Assembly: GCF_024753255.1 (NCBI RefSeq)
Contig: NZ_JANUHA010000005.1
Coordinates: 124,001 to 188,000 of the forward strand
From: Massilia agri
GTDB taxonomy: Bacteria; Pseudomonadota; Gammaproteobacteria; Burkholderiales; Burkholderiaceae_D
Length of the DNA stretch: 64,000 bases
Reading direction: 5' to 3'
The notes beneath the pieces were generated by a model. That model did no database searches. It was not told the origin of the DNA and saw only the letters and a program-made list of their open reading frames with translations. The position numbers and the translations under genes were made by a program. Positions 55,391 through 64,000 of the stretch are shown here, in pieces. How positions within the stretch are numbered: the first letter of the stretch is position 1; every line of letters starts with the position of its first letter.

Positions 55391-56491
55391 TTACAGTTCC
55401 AGCCTGCTGCGGTACCACTCGTGGAAGTGCTGCATGCCGTCTTCCATCGGCGACTGGTAGGGGCCGACTTCGCTGACGCCGCGCTCGAGCAGGATCTTGC
55501 GGCCGGCGTCCATGCGCAGGGCGATCTCGTCGTCCTCGACCGCGGTTTCCATGTAGGCGGCGCGCTCGGCTTCCACGAATTCGCGCTCGAACAGCACGAA
55601 CTCCTCGGGGTAGTAGAACTCGACCACGTTGCGGGTCTTCTGCGGGCCGATCGGCCACAGGGTCGACACCACCAGCACGTTCGGATACCACTCGACCATG
55701 ATGTTCGGGTACAGGGTCAGCCAGATGGCGCCGTACTTCGGCGGCTGGCCGTTGTTGAACTTCAGGACCTGTTCCTGCCACTTCTTGTAGGCCGGCGAAC
55801 CCGCCTTCTGCAGCGCGCGGTTCACGCCCACGGTCTGGACGCTGTAGTCGCGGCCGAATTCCCACTTCAGGTCGTCGCACGAGACGAAGTTGCCCAGGCC
55901 CGGGTGGAAGGGCTCGACGTGGTAATCCTCCAGGTAGACCTCGATGAAGGTCTTCCAGTTGTAGTCGCACTCGTGGATCTCGACGTGGTCGAACATATAG
56001 CCGCTGAAGTCGAGGTCCTTGGTCACCTCCATGTTCTTCAGCTTGTCCATCACGTCGTAGCCGTTCTGTTCGAACAGCAGGCCGTTCCAGTTCTGCAGCG
56101 GCGTCTTCGACAGGTTCAGGCAGGGCGTCTCCGGGAAATGCGGCGCGCCGATCAGCTGACCCTTCAGGTCGTAGGTCCAGCGATGCAGCGGGCACACGAT
56201 GGTGTTCGCATTGCCGCGGCCATTGAACATCAGCGCCTGGCGATGGCGGCAGACGTTGGACAGCACTTCGATGCCGCCCGCGTTGCGGACCAGCATACGG
56301 CCTTCGTTTTCGGATGCAAGTGTCGCGAAATCGCCGAGCTCCGGCACCATCAATTCGTGGCCGACGTAGCGTGGGCCCTTGTGAAACAGTTGCTGCAGCT
56401 CGCGCTGCATCAGCGCATTATCAAAGTAGACATCTACCGGAAGCTGTGCGCACGAGCGCGCCAGCTTGGCGTGGGTAGCCAGATCGGACAT
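55391..56491 (-). CDS. Rieske non-heme iron oxygenase, alpha-subunit-like
   Basis: A 366-residue oxygenase. The Rieske [2Fe-2S] motif CRHRQALMF...CPLH (C-x-H...C-x2-H) is at about residues 82-105. The mononuclear iron site is EVYLEDYHVEPFHPGLGNF (His pair) plus a later Asp/Glu (EDDEIALRMDAGR region). The N-terminus MSDLATHAKLARSC begins at ATG 56491. It belongs to the aromatic-ring-hydroxylating dioxygenase family, but the reductase and substrate are unknown. The neighbouring transporter 3 bp downstream may be related. Confidence 0.9.
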   Translation of the reverse strand: MSDLATHAKLARSCAQLPVDVYFDNALMQRELQQLFHKGPRYVGHELMVPELGDFATLASENEGRMLVRNAGGIEVLSNVCRHRQALMFNGRGNANTIVCPLHRWTYDLKGQLIGAPHFPETPCLNLSKTPLQNWNGLLFEQNGYDVMDKLKNMEVTKDLDFSGYMFDHVEIHECDYNWKTFIEVYLEDYHVEPFHPGLGNFVSCDDLKWEFGRDYSVQTVGVNRALQKAGSPAYKKWQEQVLKFNNGQPPKYGAIWLTLYPNIMVEWYPNVLVVSTLWPIGPQKTRNVVEFYYPEEFVLFEREFVEAERAAYMETAVEDDEIALRMDAGRKILLERGVSEVGPYQSPMEDGMQHFHEWYRSRLEL

Positions 56492-56828
56492 CCCAACCCC
56501 CCTTTAATCAAGTACCACCAAAGAAGAGAAAGAATCCAAAGACCAGTAATCGTAGAGAAGAGGAATACGGTGTTTCGGACAGAACCGGAGATTATACCGT
56601 GGAAACACGGTAGAGGGGGTGCGGTCCGTCGCGCGCAAGGGACGAGACCGTAGAAATAAGTTGTTGAAAAATCACGGATTTCATGAGGGGAGGGAGGCGC
56701 TACTGTAAAATGTGGTCAAGCGGGCAAGTTGCGTTCGATGCAATGTGCGCCCCTCGTGAGGTTGGATTGATCTAAAATACGCGATTGGACCGACCCATGG
56801 CGCACCCTTGCGCCCTTACTCAATAGCT
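56492..56828. other. Divergent intergenic region between the Rieske gene and xseB
   Basis: A 337-bp gap that holds promoters for the minus-strand Rieske series and the plus-strand xseB-ispA-dxs series. The Rieske side is purine-rich (AAGAAGAGAAAGAA). On the xseB side TAAAAT at 56773-56778 is a possible -10 box. No gene, strong dyad or terminator was seen. Confidence 0.5.
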
Positions 56829-57074
56829 ATGTCAAACAATACGAACAGCGCAACGCCCGAATCCTTCGAAGGCGCGATGGCGGAGCTGGCCCAGCTCGTC
56901 TCGCAGATGGAGTCCGGCCAGCTGCCGCTGGAAGCCTCGGTGGCCGCCTATGCGCGCGGTTCCGAACTGGTGAAATACTGCGCGGCCCAGCTGGAAAAGG
57001 TCGAGTCCCAGGTCAAGGTCCTTGAAGGCGACATGCTCAAGCCCTTCTCGGAAGCCGACGAGGGCGATCAATGA
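56829..57074 (+). CDS. xseB: Exodeoxyribonuclease VII small subunit
   Basis: An 81-residue protein from ATG 56829 (MSNNTNSATPESFEGAMAEL). It has the XseB helical-hairpin signature: LAQLVSQMESGQLPLEASVA, YARGSELVKYCAAQLEKVES and the acidic tail. It forms the heteromultimeric exonuclease VII with XseA, which is not in the window. The stop codon overlaps the ispA start by 4 bp (ATGA). XseB preceding ispA-dxs is a common proteobacterial arrangement. Confidence 0.93.
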   Translation: MSNNTNSATPESFEGAMAELAQLVSQMESGQLPLEASVAAYARGSELVKYCAAQLEKVESQVKVLEGDMLKPFSEADEGDQ

Positions 57075-57964
57075 TGGGCCAGGATTTCGGCACCTGGATG
57101 CAGGGCGTGCAGGCGGACGTCGAGCGCGCGCTGGAGAACTATCTGCCGGCGGCCAGCGCCGTCCCGGCCAAGCTGCATGAGGCTATGCGCTACACGGCCC
57201 TCGGCGGCGGCAAGCGCGTGCGCCCTCTGCTGGCCTATGCCAGCGGCGCCCTGTTCGGCGGCGACGCGCAGGCCCTGGCGCGTGTCGCCAGCGCGGTCGA
57301 GATGATCCACGTGTATTCGCTGGTCCACGACGACATGCCCTGCATGGACGACGACGACCTGCGCCGCGGCAAACCGACCGTGCACGTCGCCTACGACGAA
57401 GCCACCGCGCTGCTGGTCGGCGACGCGCTGCAGGCCCAGGCCTTCCAGACCCTGGCCGACATCGACACGGTGCCCCCGGCGCGGCTGGTACAGATGCTGC
57501 GACTGCTGGCCGAAGCCGCGGGTTCCGCTGGCATGTGCGGCGGCCAGGCGATCGACCTCGATAGCGTCGGCCTGTCGCTGACGCGCGATGAACTCGAGCG
57601 CATGCACCAGCTGAAAACCGGCGCCATGCTGCGCGTCTCGGTGATCCTGGGCGCCCTGTGCGGGAAAGACCTGACGTCGACCGAACTGGAAGCATTGAAA
57701 GCCTATTCGAAGGCGATCGGCCTGGCCTTCCAGGTGGTCGACGACGTGCTCGATGCGACGGCCGATTCGGCCACGCTGGGCAAGACCGCGGGCAAGGACG
57801 CGGCCGACAACAAACCGACCTATGTGTCGATCCTTGGGCTGGACCAATCGAAGGAGCTGGCCGAGCAACTGCGGCGTGAAGCGCACGAAGCGCTGGCGCC
57901 ATTCGGAGAACAAGCACAGCGGCTGCGCGAACTCGCGGACCTGATCGTGCAGCGGAAGGCATAA
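57071..57964 (+). CDS. ispA: Farnesyl diphosphate synthase
   Basis: IspA condenses IPP and DMAPP/GPP to FPP. The 297-residue protein has the first Asp-rich motif HDDMPCMDDDDLRRG and the second DDVLDATADS, with LGGGKRVRPLLAYA as the substrate-binding loop. The residues before the first Asp motif (VYSLV) are the chain-length gate region typical of FPP synthase. The start overlaps xseB by 4 bp and dxs follows without a gap, so all three are translationally linked. Confidence 0.95.
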   Translation: MMGQDFGTWMQGVQADVERALENYLPAASAVPAKLHEAMRYTALGGGKRVRPLLAYASGALFGGDAQALARVASAVEMIHVYSLVHDDMPCMDDDDLRRGKPTVHVAYDEATALLVGDALQAQAFQTLADIDTVPPARLVQMLRLLAEAAGSAGMCGGQAIDLDSVGLSLTRDELERMHQLKTGAMLRVSVILGALCGKDLTSTELEALKAYSKAIGLAFQVVDDVLDATADSATLGKTAGKDAADNKPTYVSILGLDQSKELAEQLRREAHEALAPFGEQAQRLRELADLIVQRKA

Positions 57965-59836
57965 ATGAAACTGCTAGAGACCATCAACGACCCCGCGGAC
58001 CTGCGCCAGCTCCCGCGCACGCAACTGACCCCGCTCGCCACCGAGCTGCGCCAGTTCCTGCTCGATTCCGTCTCCAAGACCGGCGGCCACCTGTCCTCGA
58101 ACCTGGGGACGGTCGAACTGACCATCGCGCTGCACTATGTCTTCAACACCCCGCACGACCGCATCGTGTGGGACGTGGGCCACCAGACCTACTCGCACAA
58201 GATCCTCACCGGCCGCCGCGAGCGCATGCCGACCCTGCGCCAGCTGAACGGCCTGTCGGGCTTCCCCAAGCGCGACGAGAGCATCTACGACACCTTCGGC
58301 ACCGCCCACTCGTCGACCTCGATCTCGGCGGCCCTCGGCATGGCGAAAGCCGCCAAGCTGAAAGGCGAGGACCGCCACGCGATCGCCGTGATCGGCGACG
58401 GCTCCATGACCGCGGGCATGGCCTTCGAGGCCCTGAACAATGCGGGCGTCGAGGAGGACTGCAACCTGCTGGTGGTCCTGAATGACAACGACATGTCGAT
58501 CTCGCCGCCGGTCGGCGCGCTCAATCGCTACCTCGCGCGCCTGATGAGCGGCCAGTTCTACGCGGCCGCCAAGACCGTGGGCAAGAGCGTGCTGCCGGGC
58601 CCCGTGCTGGACCTGGCGCGCAAGCTCGAGGAGCACGCCAAGGGCATGGTGGTCCCGGCCACCATGTTCGAGGAGTTCGGCTTCAACTACATCGGTCCGA
58701 TCGACGGCCACGACCTGGATTCCCTGATCCCGACCCTGGAGAACATCAAGAAGCTCAAGGGCCCGCAGTTCCTGCACGTGGTGACCAAGAAGGGCCAGGG
58801 CTACAAGCTGGCCGAAGCCGAGCCCATCCTCTACCACGGCACCGGCAAGTTCAACCCGACCGAGGGCATCAAGCCGGCCAGCGCGCCGAGCAAGATCACC
58901 TACACCGAGGTGTTCGGCAACTGGCTGTGCGATATGGCGGCCGTCGACAAGCGCCTGGTCGGCATCACGCCGGCGATGCGCGAAGGCTCGGGCATGGTGC
59001 GCTTCCACCAGCAGTACCCGGAGCGCTACTTCGACGTCGGCATCGCCGAACAGCACTCGGTCACCTTCGGCGCCGGCATCGCCACCGAAGGCCTGAAACC
59101 GGTCGTCGCGATCTACTCGACCTTCCTGCAGCGCGCCTACGACCAGCTGATCCACGACGTGGCCCTCCAGAACCTCGACGTGACCTTCGCGCTGGACCGC
59201 GCGGGCCTGGTGGGCGCCGACGGCGCCACCCACGCCGGCAACTACGACCTGGCCTACCTGCGCTGCATCCCGAACATGGTCGTCATGGCCGCGTCCGACG
59301 AAAACGAATGCCGCCAGATGCTGACCACCGGCTACCACTATCCTGGCCCGGCCGCGATCCGCTACCCGCGCGGCGCCGGCATCGGCGCAGCGATCCAGCC
59401 GGAGCTCAGCTCGATCGAGATCGGCAAGGGCGTGGTGCGCCGCGAAGGCAAGGGCATCGCCATCCTGGCCTTCGGCTCGATGGTTGCCCCGAGCATCGCC
59501 GCCGGCGACGAGCTGAACGCGACGGTCGCCAACATGCGCTTCGTGAAGCCGCTCGACGTGGAACTGGTCAAGCGCCTGGCGAAGGAGCACGACTACCTGG
59601 TGACGGTGGAAGAGGGTTGCGTCATGGGCGGCGCGGGCGCCGCCGTGATGGAAGCGCTGGCGGCTGAAGGCATCGCCAAGCCGGTGCTGAACCTGGGCCT
59701 GCCGGACAAGTTCATCGACCAGGGTGACCCGGCGGCCTTGCTGGCTTCGGTTGGCCTGGATGCCAAGGGCATCGCTGCCTCGATTCGTGCGCGTTTCGCG
59801 GCGGGCGAGCCCCGCCTGGTCGTCATTAACTCGTAG
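57965..59836 (+). CDS. dxs: 1-deoxy-D-xylulose-5-phosphate synthase
   Basis: Dxs makes DXP from pyruvate and glyceraldehyde-3-phosphate, the first step of the MEP isoprenoid pathway and a precursor for ThiG and pyridoxal. The 623-residue protein has the ThDP-binding [18 protein letters not shown], the catalytic His in [13 protein letters not shown], and the transketolase pyrimidine domain ([20 protein letters not shown]). Starts at ATG 57965 directly after the ispA stop. The TAG stop lies in the left arm of palindromic element C. Confidence 0.97.
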   Translation: MKLLETINDPADLRQLPRTQLTPLATELRQFLLDSVSKTGGHLSSNLGTVELTIALHYVFNTPHDRIVWDVGHQTYSHKILTGRRERMPTLRQLNGLSGFPKRDESIYDTFGTAHSSTSISAALGMAKAAKLKGEDRHAIAVIGDGSMTAGMAFEALNNAGVEEDCNLLVVLNDNDMSISPPVGALNRYLARLMSGQFYAAAKTVGKSVLPGPVLDLARKLEEHAKGMVVPATMFEEFGFNYIGPIDGHDLDSLIPTLENIKKLKGPQFLHVVTKKGQGYKLAEAEPILYHGTGKFNPTEGIKPASAPSKITYTEVFGNWLCDMAAVDKRLVGITPAMREGSGMVRFHQQYPERYFDVGIAEQHSVTFGAGIATEGLKPVVAIYSTFLQRAYDQLIHDVALQNLDVTFALDRAGLVGADGATHAGNYDLAYLRCIPNMVVMAASDENECRQMLTTGYHYPGPAAIRYPRGAGIGAAIQPELSSIEIGKGVVRREGKGIAILAFGSMVAPSIAAGDELNATVANMRFVKPLDVELVKRLAKEHDYLVTVEEGCVMGGAGAAVMEALAAEGIAKPVLNLGLPDKFIDQGDPAALLASVGLDAKGIAASIRARFAAGEPRLVVINS

Positions 59837-59933
59837 GGTGGACGGCTTCGCCGTCCGCGCGTTCAACTCCCGGTGGCCTTGTGGCCACGCTTGCACTGGC
59901 TGAACGCGCGGTCGGCAGAGCCGACCACCCTAC
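59833..59933. repeat. GTAGGGTGG-type palindromic element, copy C
   Basis: The 101-bp stretch starts GTAGGGTGGACGGC and ends GCCGACCACCCTAC with the inner pair GCGCGTTCAA / TGAACGCGC, as in copies A and B. It contains an extra small hairpin (GGTGGCC / GGCCAC) in the middle. The TAG stop of dxs (59834-59836) and that of the convergent oxygenase (complement of 59930-59932) both lie in its arms. Confidence 0.85.
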
Positions 59934-60625
59934 GATCCGAACAGCGTTTCCGCGCGCTGGAACAAAATCCACGACGTCGCGATGTACTTGTCGCCACTAC
60001 GTGACACATGCCCCTTGTGGGTATGCGTGAACCCCGCCGGCGCAATCACCAAGCGCCCCTGGCGCGCTTCCACCTTCCGGTCCTGGTACAGGAACTCGGT
60101 CTCTCCGCCATCTTCCACATCGTTCAGGTAGAACTGCCACAGCAGCACCCGGTGCAGGGTCTCGCAGCTCGTGTTCTGCGGGTAGATCTCGGAATGCCAG
60201 TGGTGGTAGCCGCCCGTGCCCTGCAGGTACTTCTGCAGGTTGACGTGCCCCACGCGATAGATCGACTGCATCAGCTCCACGATGTTCGGCGTGCCGAACT
60301 CGCTGAAGTTATCGGGCGACAGCGTCACCGGCTCGCCCGTTTGCGGATGCGCGACCTGCGGCGACAGCGCGCCGATCAGGAGCATCCGGTACTTGTCCAT
60401 ATACTGCGCCAGGTGGCGCGCCATGGTCTGGGTCAGCAGGGCGCCGACGTCGTCCCATTCGGCCAGGCCATTGATGGTCAGGTCGTAGCTGTCCTTCTTG
60501 CTGACATCTACCCCGTTGCCGGTGCGGCCGCGCGCCACCTTGCCGCTCGCATCGAAGCGCGCGCGGATGGCGTCGCACTGCTCGGCGCTGAGCGCCCCGT
60601 CGTAGACCCCGATGAAGTCGTCCAT
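59930..60625 (-). CDS. 2OG-Fe(II) oxygenase
   Basis: A 231-residue protein of the 2-oxoglutarate/Fe(II)-dependent dioxygenase superfamily (prolyl-hydroxylase-like). The iron-binding region reads GYHHWHSEIYPQNTSCETLH (His-x-Glu/Asp) and the distal His and 2OG-binding basic residue are in PAGFTHTHKGHVSRSGDKYI. The core strand YLNDVEDGGETEFLYQD is typical. Substrate unknown. Its start is 4 bp from the adenosyltransferase stop upstream, so they may form one transcript. The gene ends in palindromic element C. Confidence 0.87.
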   Translation of the reverse strand: MDDFIGVYDGALSAEQCDAIRARFDASGKVARGRTGNGVDVSKKDSYDLTINGLAEWDDVGALLTQTMARHLAQYMDKYRMLLIGALSPQVAHPQTGEPVTLSPDNFSEFGTPNIVELMQSIYRVGHVNLQKYLQGTGGYHHWHSEIYPQNTSCETLHRVLLWQFYLNDVEDGGETEFLYQDRKVEARQGRLVIAPAGFTHTHKGHVSRSGDKYIATSWILFQRAETLFGS

Positions 60626-60629
60626 GGGC

Positions 60630-61184
60630 TCAACCGCGCTTGCGCTCGTGCTGCCAGAGCACGTCGCTGCCGCCGGCGAAACGGTTCAGCACGCGGGCCA
60701 GGACGAACATCAGGTCCGACAGGCGGTTCACGTATTGGCGCGGGTGAGGGCGGATCTGCTCGGCATGCGACAGCGCCACGATACTGCGCTCGGCGCGGCG
60801 GCAGACGGTGCGGCAGACGTGGGCCAGGGAGGCCGCGCGCGAGCCGGCCGGCAGGATGAATTCCTTCAGGATCGGCAGGTCGGCGTTGTACTTCTCGAGC
60901 AGGCCGTCCAGGCGCGCCACATGCTCGTCCTTGATCATCTCGTAGCCAGGGATGCACAGCTCGCCGCCCAGGTCGAACAGGTCGTGCTGGATCGAGATCA
61001 GCTCTTCGCGCAGCTCAGGCGGCATCTCTTCGCACAGCAGCAGGCCCACGAAGGAGTTCAGCTCGTCGACTTCGCCGAGCGAATGGATGCGTGCGCTGTC
61101 CTTGCCGGTGCGGCTGCCGTCGCCCAGGCCGGTGGTGCCGTCGTCACCGGTGCGGGTGGCGATTTTGGAAAGTCGGTTGCCCAT
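60630..61184 (-). CDS. PduO-type cob(I)alamin adenosyltransferase
   Basis: A 184-residue helical-bundle enzyme that transfers adenosyl from ATP to cob(I)alamin or cobyrinic-acid diamide (PduO/MMAB type). Start: GNRLSKIATRTGDDGTTGLG, the ATP-binding TRTGDDGTTGLGDGSR loop. Then SLGEVDELNSFVGLLL, and CRRAERSIVALSHAE with the conserved Arg-rich helix. YVNRLSDLMFVLARVLN closes it. Length and motifs fit the family well. Its immediate neighbours do not involve cobalamin, so the in vivo role (salvage or de novo) is unclear. Confidence 0.92.
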   Translation of the reverse strand: MGNRLSKIATRTGDDGTTGLGDGSRTGKDSARIHSLGEVDELNSFVGLLLCEEMPPELREELISIQHDLFDLGGELCIPGYEMIKDEHVARLDGLLEKYNADLPILKEFILPAGSRAASLAHVCRTVCRRAERSIVALSHAEQIRPHPRQYVNRLSDLMFVLARVLNRFAGGSDVLWQHERKRG

Positions 61185-61266
61185 GATGCTGCCTTATGCA
61201 ATATGTTAAAAAAACGATAGGGCGAGCATACGACAAAACGCGACAATTGTGCCTACAATTGGCGGA

Positions 61267-62760
61267 ATGACCGCTCCCATTTCCGTTCCGGCCGAACGGC
61301 GCCGCCAGGTTGCTGACGCGCTGCGCGCGCGCCTACCGGCGCATTTGGCAAATTCGGTCGTCCTCTCCGACCCCGAAGACACCCGTCCCTATGAGTGCGA
61401 CGGCCTGGCCGCCTACCGCCAGCTGCCCATGATCGTGACCCTCCCCACCAGCGAAGAGCAGGTGCTGGAGATCCTGGACATCTGCCGCGAACTGAAGGTG
61501 CCGATCGTGCCGCGCGGCGCCGGCACCGGCCTGTCGGGCGGCGCGCTGCCGATCGCGGACGGCGTCGTGCTCTCGACCGCGCGCCTGAACCGCATCGTCA
61601 GGCTTGACGCCCATGCGCGCACCGCCGTGGTCCAGCCCGGCGTGCGGAATCTCGCCATCTCCGAAGCGGCCGCCCAGTACGGCCTCTACTACGCTCCGGA
61701 CCCGTCCTCGCAGATCGCCTGCACCATCGGCGGCAACGTGGCCGAGAACTCGGGCGGCGTGCACTGCCTCAAATATGGCCTGACGGTCCACAACGTGCTG
61801 CGCGTGCGGGTCGCCACCATCGAGGGCGAGATCATCGAACTGGGCAGCGAAGCATTGGATGCGCCCGGCCTGGACCTGCTGGCCGTCTTCATCGGCTCGG
61901 AGGGCATGCTCGGCATCGTGACGGAAGTGACGGTCAAGCTGGTGCCGAAGCCGGCCGTGGCCCAGGTCATCATGGCGTCCTTCGGCGACGTCGTCACCGC
62001 CGGCAATGCGGTGGCCAGCATCATCGCGGCCGGCATCATCCCGGCCGGCCTCGAGATGATGGACCGCACCTCGGTGCGCATGGTCGAGCCTTTCGTCCAC
62101 GCCGGCTACGACGTGGACGCCGCCGCCATCCTGCTGTGCGAGGCCGACGGCACGCTGCTCGAGGTGGCGGAAGAGATCGAACGCATGAAGGCCGTGTTCG
62201 AAGGCGCCGGCGCGACGGCGATCGCGGTGTCGCAGAGCGAGGCGGAGCGCATGCGCTTCTGGTCCGGCCGCAAGAACGCTTTTCCGGCGGCGGGCCGCAT
62301 CTCGCCGGATTACTACTGCATGGACGGCACCATCCCGCGCAAGCAGCTGGCCCGGGTCCTGCAGGGCATCGAGCAGATGGAGAGCACCTTCGGCCTGCGC
62401 TGTTCCAACGTCTTCCACGCCGGCGACGGCAATATGCACCCCCTGATCCTGTTCGACATGAACCAGCCCGGCGAATTCGAACGCGCCGAAGCCTTCGGCG
62501 CCGCCATCCTGGCCCTGTGCGTCGAGGTCGGCGGCACCATCACCGGCGAGCACGGCGTGGGCATGGAGAAGATCAACTCGATGTGCGTGCAGTTCGGCCG
62601 CAAGGAGCTCGACGCTTTCTTCGAGGTCAAGCGGGCTTTCGATGCGCCCATGCTGCTCAATCCGGACAAGGCGATCCCGACGCCGCACCGCTGCGCCGAG
62701 TTCGGCAAGATGCACGTGCATGGCGGCGGGCTGCCTTTCCCCGACTTACCGCGTTTCTGA
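61267..62760 (+). CDS. glcD: Glycolate oxidase, FAD-binding subunit GlcD
   Basis: A 497-residue flavoprotein of the FAD-linked oxidase family. The PP-loop for FAD is VPIVPRGAGTGLSGGALPIA, with IGGNVAENSGGVHCLKYGLT, then FIGSEGMLGIVTEVTVKLV, and the C-terminal GTITGEHGVGMEKINSM. Together with GlcE and GlcF it oxidises glycolate to glyoxylate, passing electrons to the membrane. The ATG at 61267 fits the MTAPISVPAERR start. It overlaps no gene and is followed 3 bp later by glcE. Confidence 0.93.
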   Translation: MTAPISVPAERRRQVADALRARLPAHLANSVVLSDPEDTRPYECDGLAAYRQLPMIVTLPTSEEQVLEILDICRELKVPIVPRGAGTGLSGGALPIADGVVLSTARLNRIVRLDAHARTAVVQPGVRNLAISEAAAQYGLYYAPDPSSQIACTIGGNVAENSGGVHCLKYGLTVHNVLRVRVATIEGEIIELGSEALDAPGLDLLAVFIGSEGMLGIVTEVTVKLVPKPAVAQVIMASFGDVVTAGNAVASIIAAGIIPAGLEMMDRTSVRMVEPFVHAGYDVDAAAILLCEADGTLLEVAEEIERMKAVFEGAGATAIAVSQSEAERMRFWSGRKNAFPAAGRISPDYYCMDGTIPRKQLARVLQGIEQMESTFGLRCSNVFHAGDGNMHPLILFDMNQPGEFERAEAFGAAILALCVEVGGTITGEHGVGMEKINSMCVQFGRKELDAFFEVKRAFDAPMLLNPDKAIPTPHRCAEFGKMHVHGGGLPFPDLPRF

Positions 62761-62763
62761 ACC

Positions 62764-63810
62764 ATGCGATCGATCGAACAATTCCAGGAACGCGTGCGCG
62801 CGGCAAGCGCCGACAAGAGGCCGCTCCGTATCCGTGGCGGCGGCAGCAAGGACTGGTATGGCCAGCGCCTCGAGGGTGAGATCTTCGACACGCGCGGCTA
62901 TGCCGGCGTTGTCGACTATGAGCCGACCGAGCTGGTGATCACCGCGCGCTGCGGCACGCCCCTCGCCGAGATCGAGGCTCTACTGGGCGAGCGGAACCAG
63001 ATGCTGGCCTTCGAGCCGCCGCATTTCGGTCCTGACGCCACGCTCGGCGGGACGATCGCCGCCGGCCTGGCCGGCCCGCGCCGCGCCAATAGCGGCGGAG
63101 TGCGCGATTTCGTGCTCGGCGCGAAGCTGCTGGACGGGAAGGGCGATGTCCTGCGCTTCGGCGGCCAGGTCATGAAGAACGTGGCCGGCTACGACGTCTC
63201 GCGCCTGCTGGCCGGCTCGCTCGGCACCCTCGGCCTGCTGCTCGAGGTGTCGGTCAAGGTCCTGCCACGGCCCATCGCCGAAAAGACGCTGCGCCTCGAG
63301 ATGGGCGAGATCGACGCCATCCGCACCCTCAACGAGTGGGGCGGCCAGCCCTTGCCGATCTCCGCCAGCTGCTGGCACAACGGCCTGCTGTGCCTGCGCC
63401 TGTCCGGCGCCCAGGCGGCGGTCGACGCGGCGGTGCGCCTGATCGGCGGCGAGACCGTGCCCAATTGCGCCAGCTTCTGGGCCGGCATCCGTGAACAGCA
63501 GCATCCCTTCTTCGGGGGCGATGGCGCGCTGTGGCGCCTGTCCCTGCCGTCGACCAGCCCGGTACTGGCCCTTGGCGGCACCCAGCTGGTCGAGTGGGGC
63601 GGCGCCCAGCGCTGGCTGCGTACCGAACTCGATGCCGACAGCATCCGCCGGAGCAGCGCGGCAGTGGGAGGCCACGCGACCCTGTTCCGCGGCGGCGACA
63701 AATCCTGCGGCGTGTTCCAGCCGCTGGCGCCCGCCGTCGCCCGTATCCACGAACGCCTGAAGGCTTCCTTCGATCCGGCCCACATTTTCAATCCGGGACG
63801 AATGGTCTGA
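62764..63810 (+). CDS. glcE: Glycolate oxidase subunit GlcE
   Basis: A 348-residue FAD-binding subunit, shorter than GlcD and characteristic of GlcE. It starts [20 protein letters not shown] and has [14 protein letters not shown] as the FAD loop, then [20 protein letters not shown] and [20 protein letters not shown], which are GlcE-typical. The C-terminus ends [16 protein letters not shown]. It is the second member of glcDEF, with 3 bp to glcD and 1 bp to glcF. Confidence 0.93.
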   Translation: MRSIEQFQERVRAASADKRPLRIRGGGSKDWYGQRLEGEIFDTRGYAGVVDYEPTELVITARCGTPLAEIEALLGERNQMLAFEPPHFGPDATLGGTIAAGLAGPRRANSGGVRDFVLGAKLLDGKGDVLRFGGQVMKNVAGYDVSRLLAGSLGTLGLLLEVSVKVLPRPIAEKTLRLEMGEIDAIRTLNEWGGQPLPISASCWHNGLLCLRLSGAQAAVDAAVRLIGGETVPNCASFWAGIREQQHPFFGGDGALWRLSLPSTSPVLALGGTQLVEWGGAQRWLRTELDADSIRRSSAAVGGHATLFRGGDKSCGVFQPLAPAVARIHERLKASFDPAHIFNPGRMV

Positions 63811-63811
63811 T

Positions 63812-64000
63812 ATGCAAACCAATCTGGCCGACTTCATCCGGGACACGCCCGAGGGCAAGGAAGCGCAAGCCATCCTGCAGGCCTGCGTGCACTGCGGCTT
63901 CTGCACCGCCACCTGTCCCACTTACCAGCTGCTGGGCGACGAGCTCGATGGCCCGCGCGGACGCATCTACCTGATCAAGCAGGTGCTCGAGGGGGCCGAG
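63812..64000 (+). CDS. glcF: Glycolate oxidase iron-sulfur subunit GlcF (5-prime part)
   Basis: The first 63 residues only; the gene runs off the window. [20 protein letters not shown] is followed by the first [4Fe-4S] ferredoxin motif [20 protein letters not shown] (CxxCxxCxxxCP) and [19 protein letters not shown], which fit GlcF well. It would carry electrons from GlcDE to the quinone pool. The ATG lies one base after the glcE TGA. Confidence 0.92.
   Translation, partial: MQTNLADFIRDTPEGKEAQAILQACVHCGFCTATCPTYQLLGDELDGPRGRIYLIKQVLEGAE

Overview
The window looks like a chromosomal segment of a high-GC betaproteobacterium of the Oxalobacteraceae (Massilia/Telluria/Duganella type). This is inferred from protein character and gene order: dusB-fis-purH, ruvCAB, polA with a DUF2782 gene and a type-2 thrB, a Rieske gene next to xseB-ispA-dxs, glcDEF, a PEP-CTERM protein and a BPSS1780-type membrane protein. 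No rRNA, tRNA or CRISPR was found. Both window edges cut genes: a PEBP-family gene on the left and glcF on the right.

Layout. 1-6472: PEBP gene end, histidine phosphatase, dusB-fis-purH, then ruvCAB behind a consensus LexA box. 6480-9270: a compact array of six small minus-strand genes, visibly lower in G+C, separated by imperfectly palindromic repeats of about 65-113 bp. At least two genes resemble polymorphic-toxin or CDI immunity proteins. This integron-like cassette array is the main discovery candidate. 9381-14188: amidohydrolase-CIA30 fusion, a DesK/DesR-like two-component pair, and two paralogous membrane genes separated by two REP-like 122-bp elements. 14279-19498: SMR transporter, VOC protein, DUF2147 protein, a putative metalloprotease and valS. 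19622-24101: TPP riboswitch and thiCSGDE. 24140-31439: ion channel, an HscC-type Hsp70 with a J-like/TonB-C partner, M28 peptidase, GNAT and a complete IS1595-like element. 31492-37830: subtilase, frmA, a BlaR1-like M56 protein without BlaI, an SRPBCC protein and a Gfa-like protein.

37844-45627: uvrD with a LexA-like box, a BPSS1780-family gene, thrB, a DUF2782 gene and polA, whose stop codon lies in the first unit of a 21-bp tandem hairpin array. 45792-49062: DUF4382 lipoprotein, PEP-CTERM protein and a dienelactone-hydrolase-like protein. 49182-53014: a zinc locus with a ZIP transporter, ZnuD-like receptor behind a Zur/Fur-like dyad, MerC-domain protein and Zur-like regulator. 53023-56491: coiled-coil protein, sulfurtransferase, EamA transporter and Rieske oxygenase. 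56829-64000: xseB-ispA-dxs, a 2OG-Fe(II) oxygenase, a PduO-type adenosyltransferase and glcDEF.

Three copies of a GTAGGGTGG...CCACCCTAC palindromic element (4105, 52546, 59833) sit between genes. In the last two copies the element supplies the TAG stop codon of both convergent neighbours. Function calls rest on recognised motifs and protein patterns only; no database search was run.
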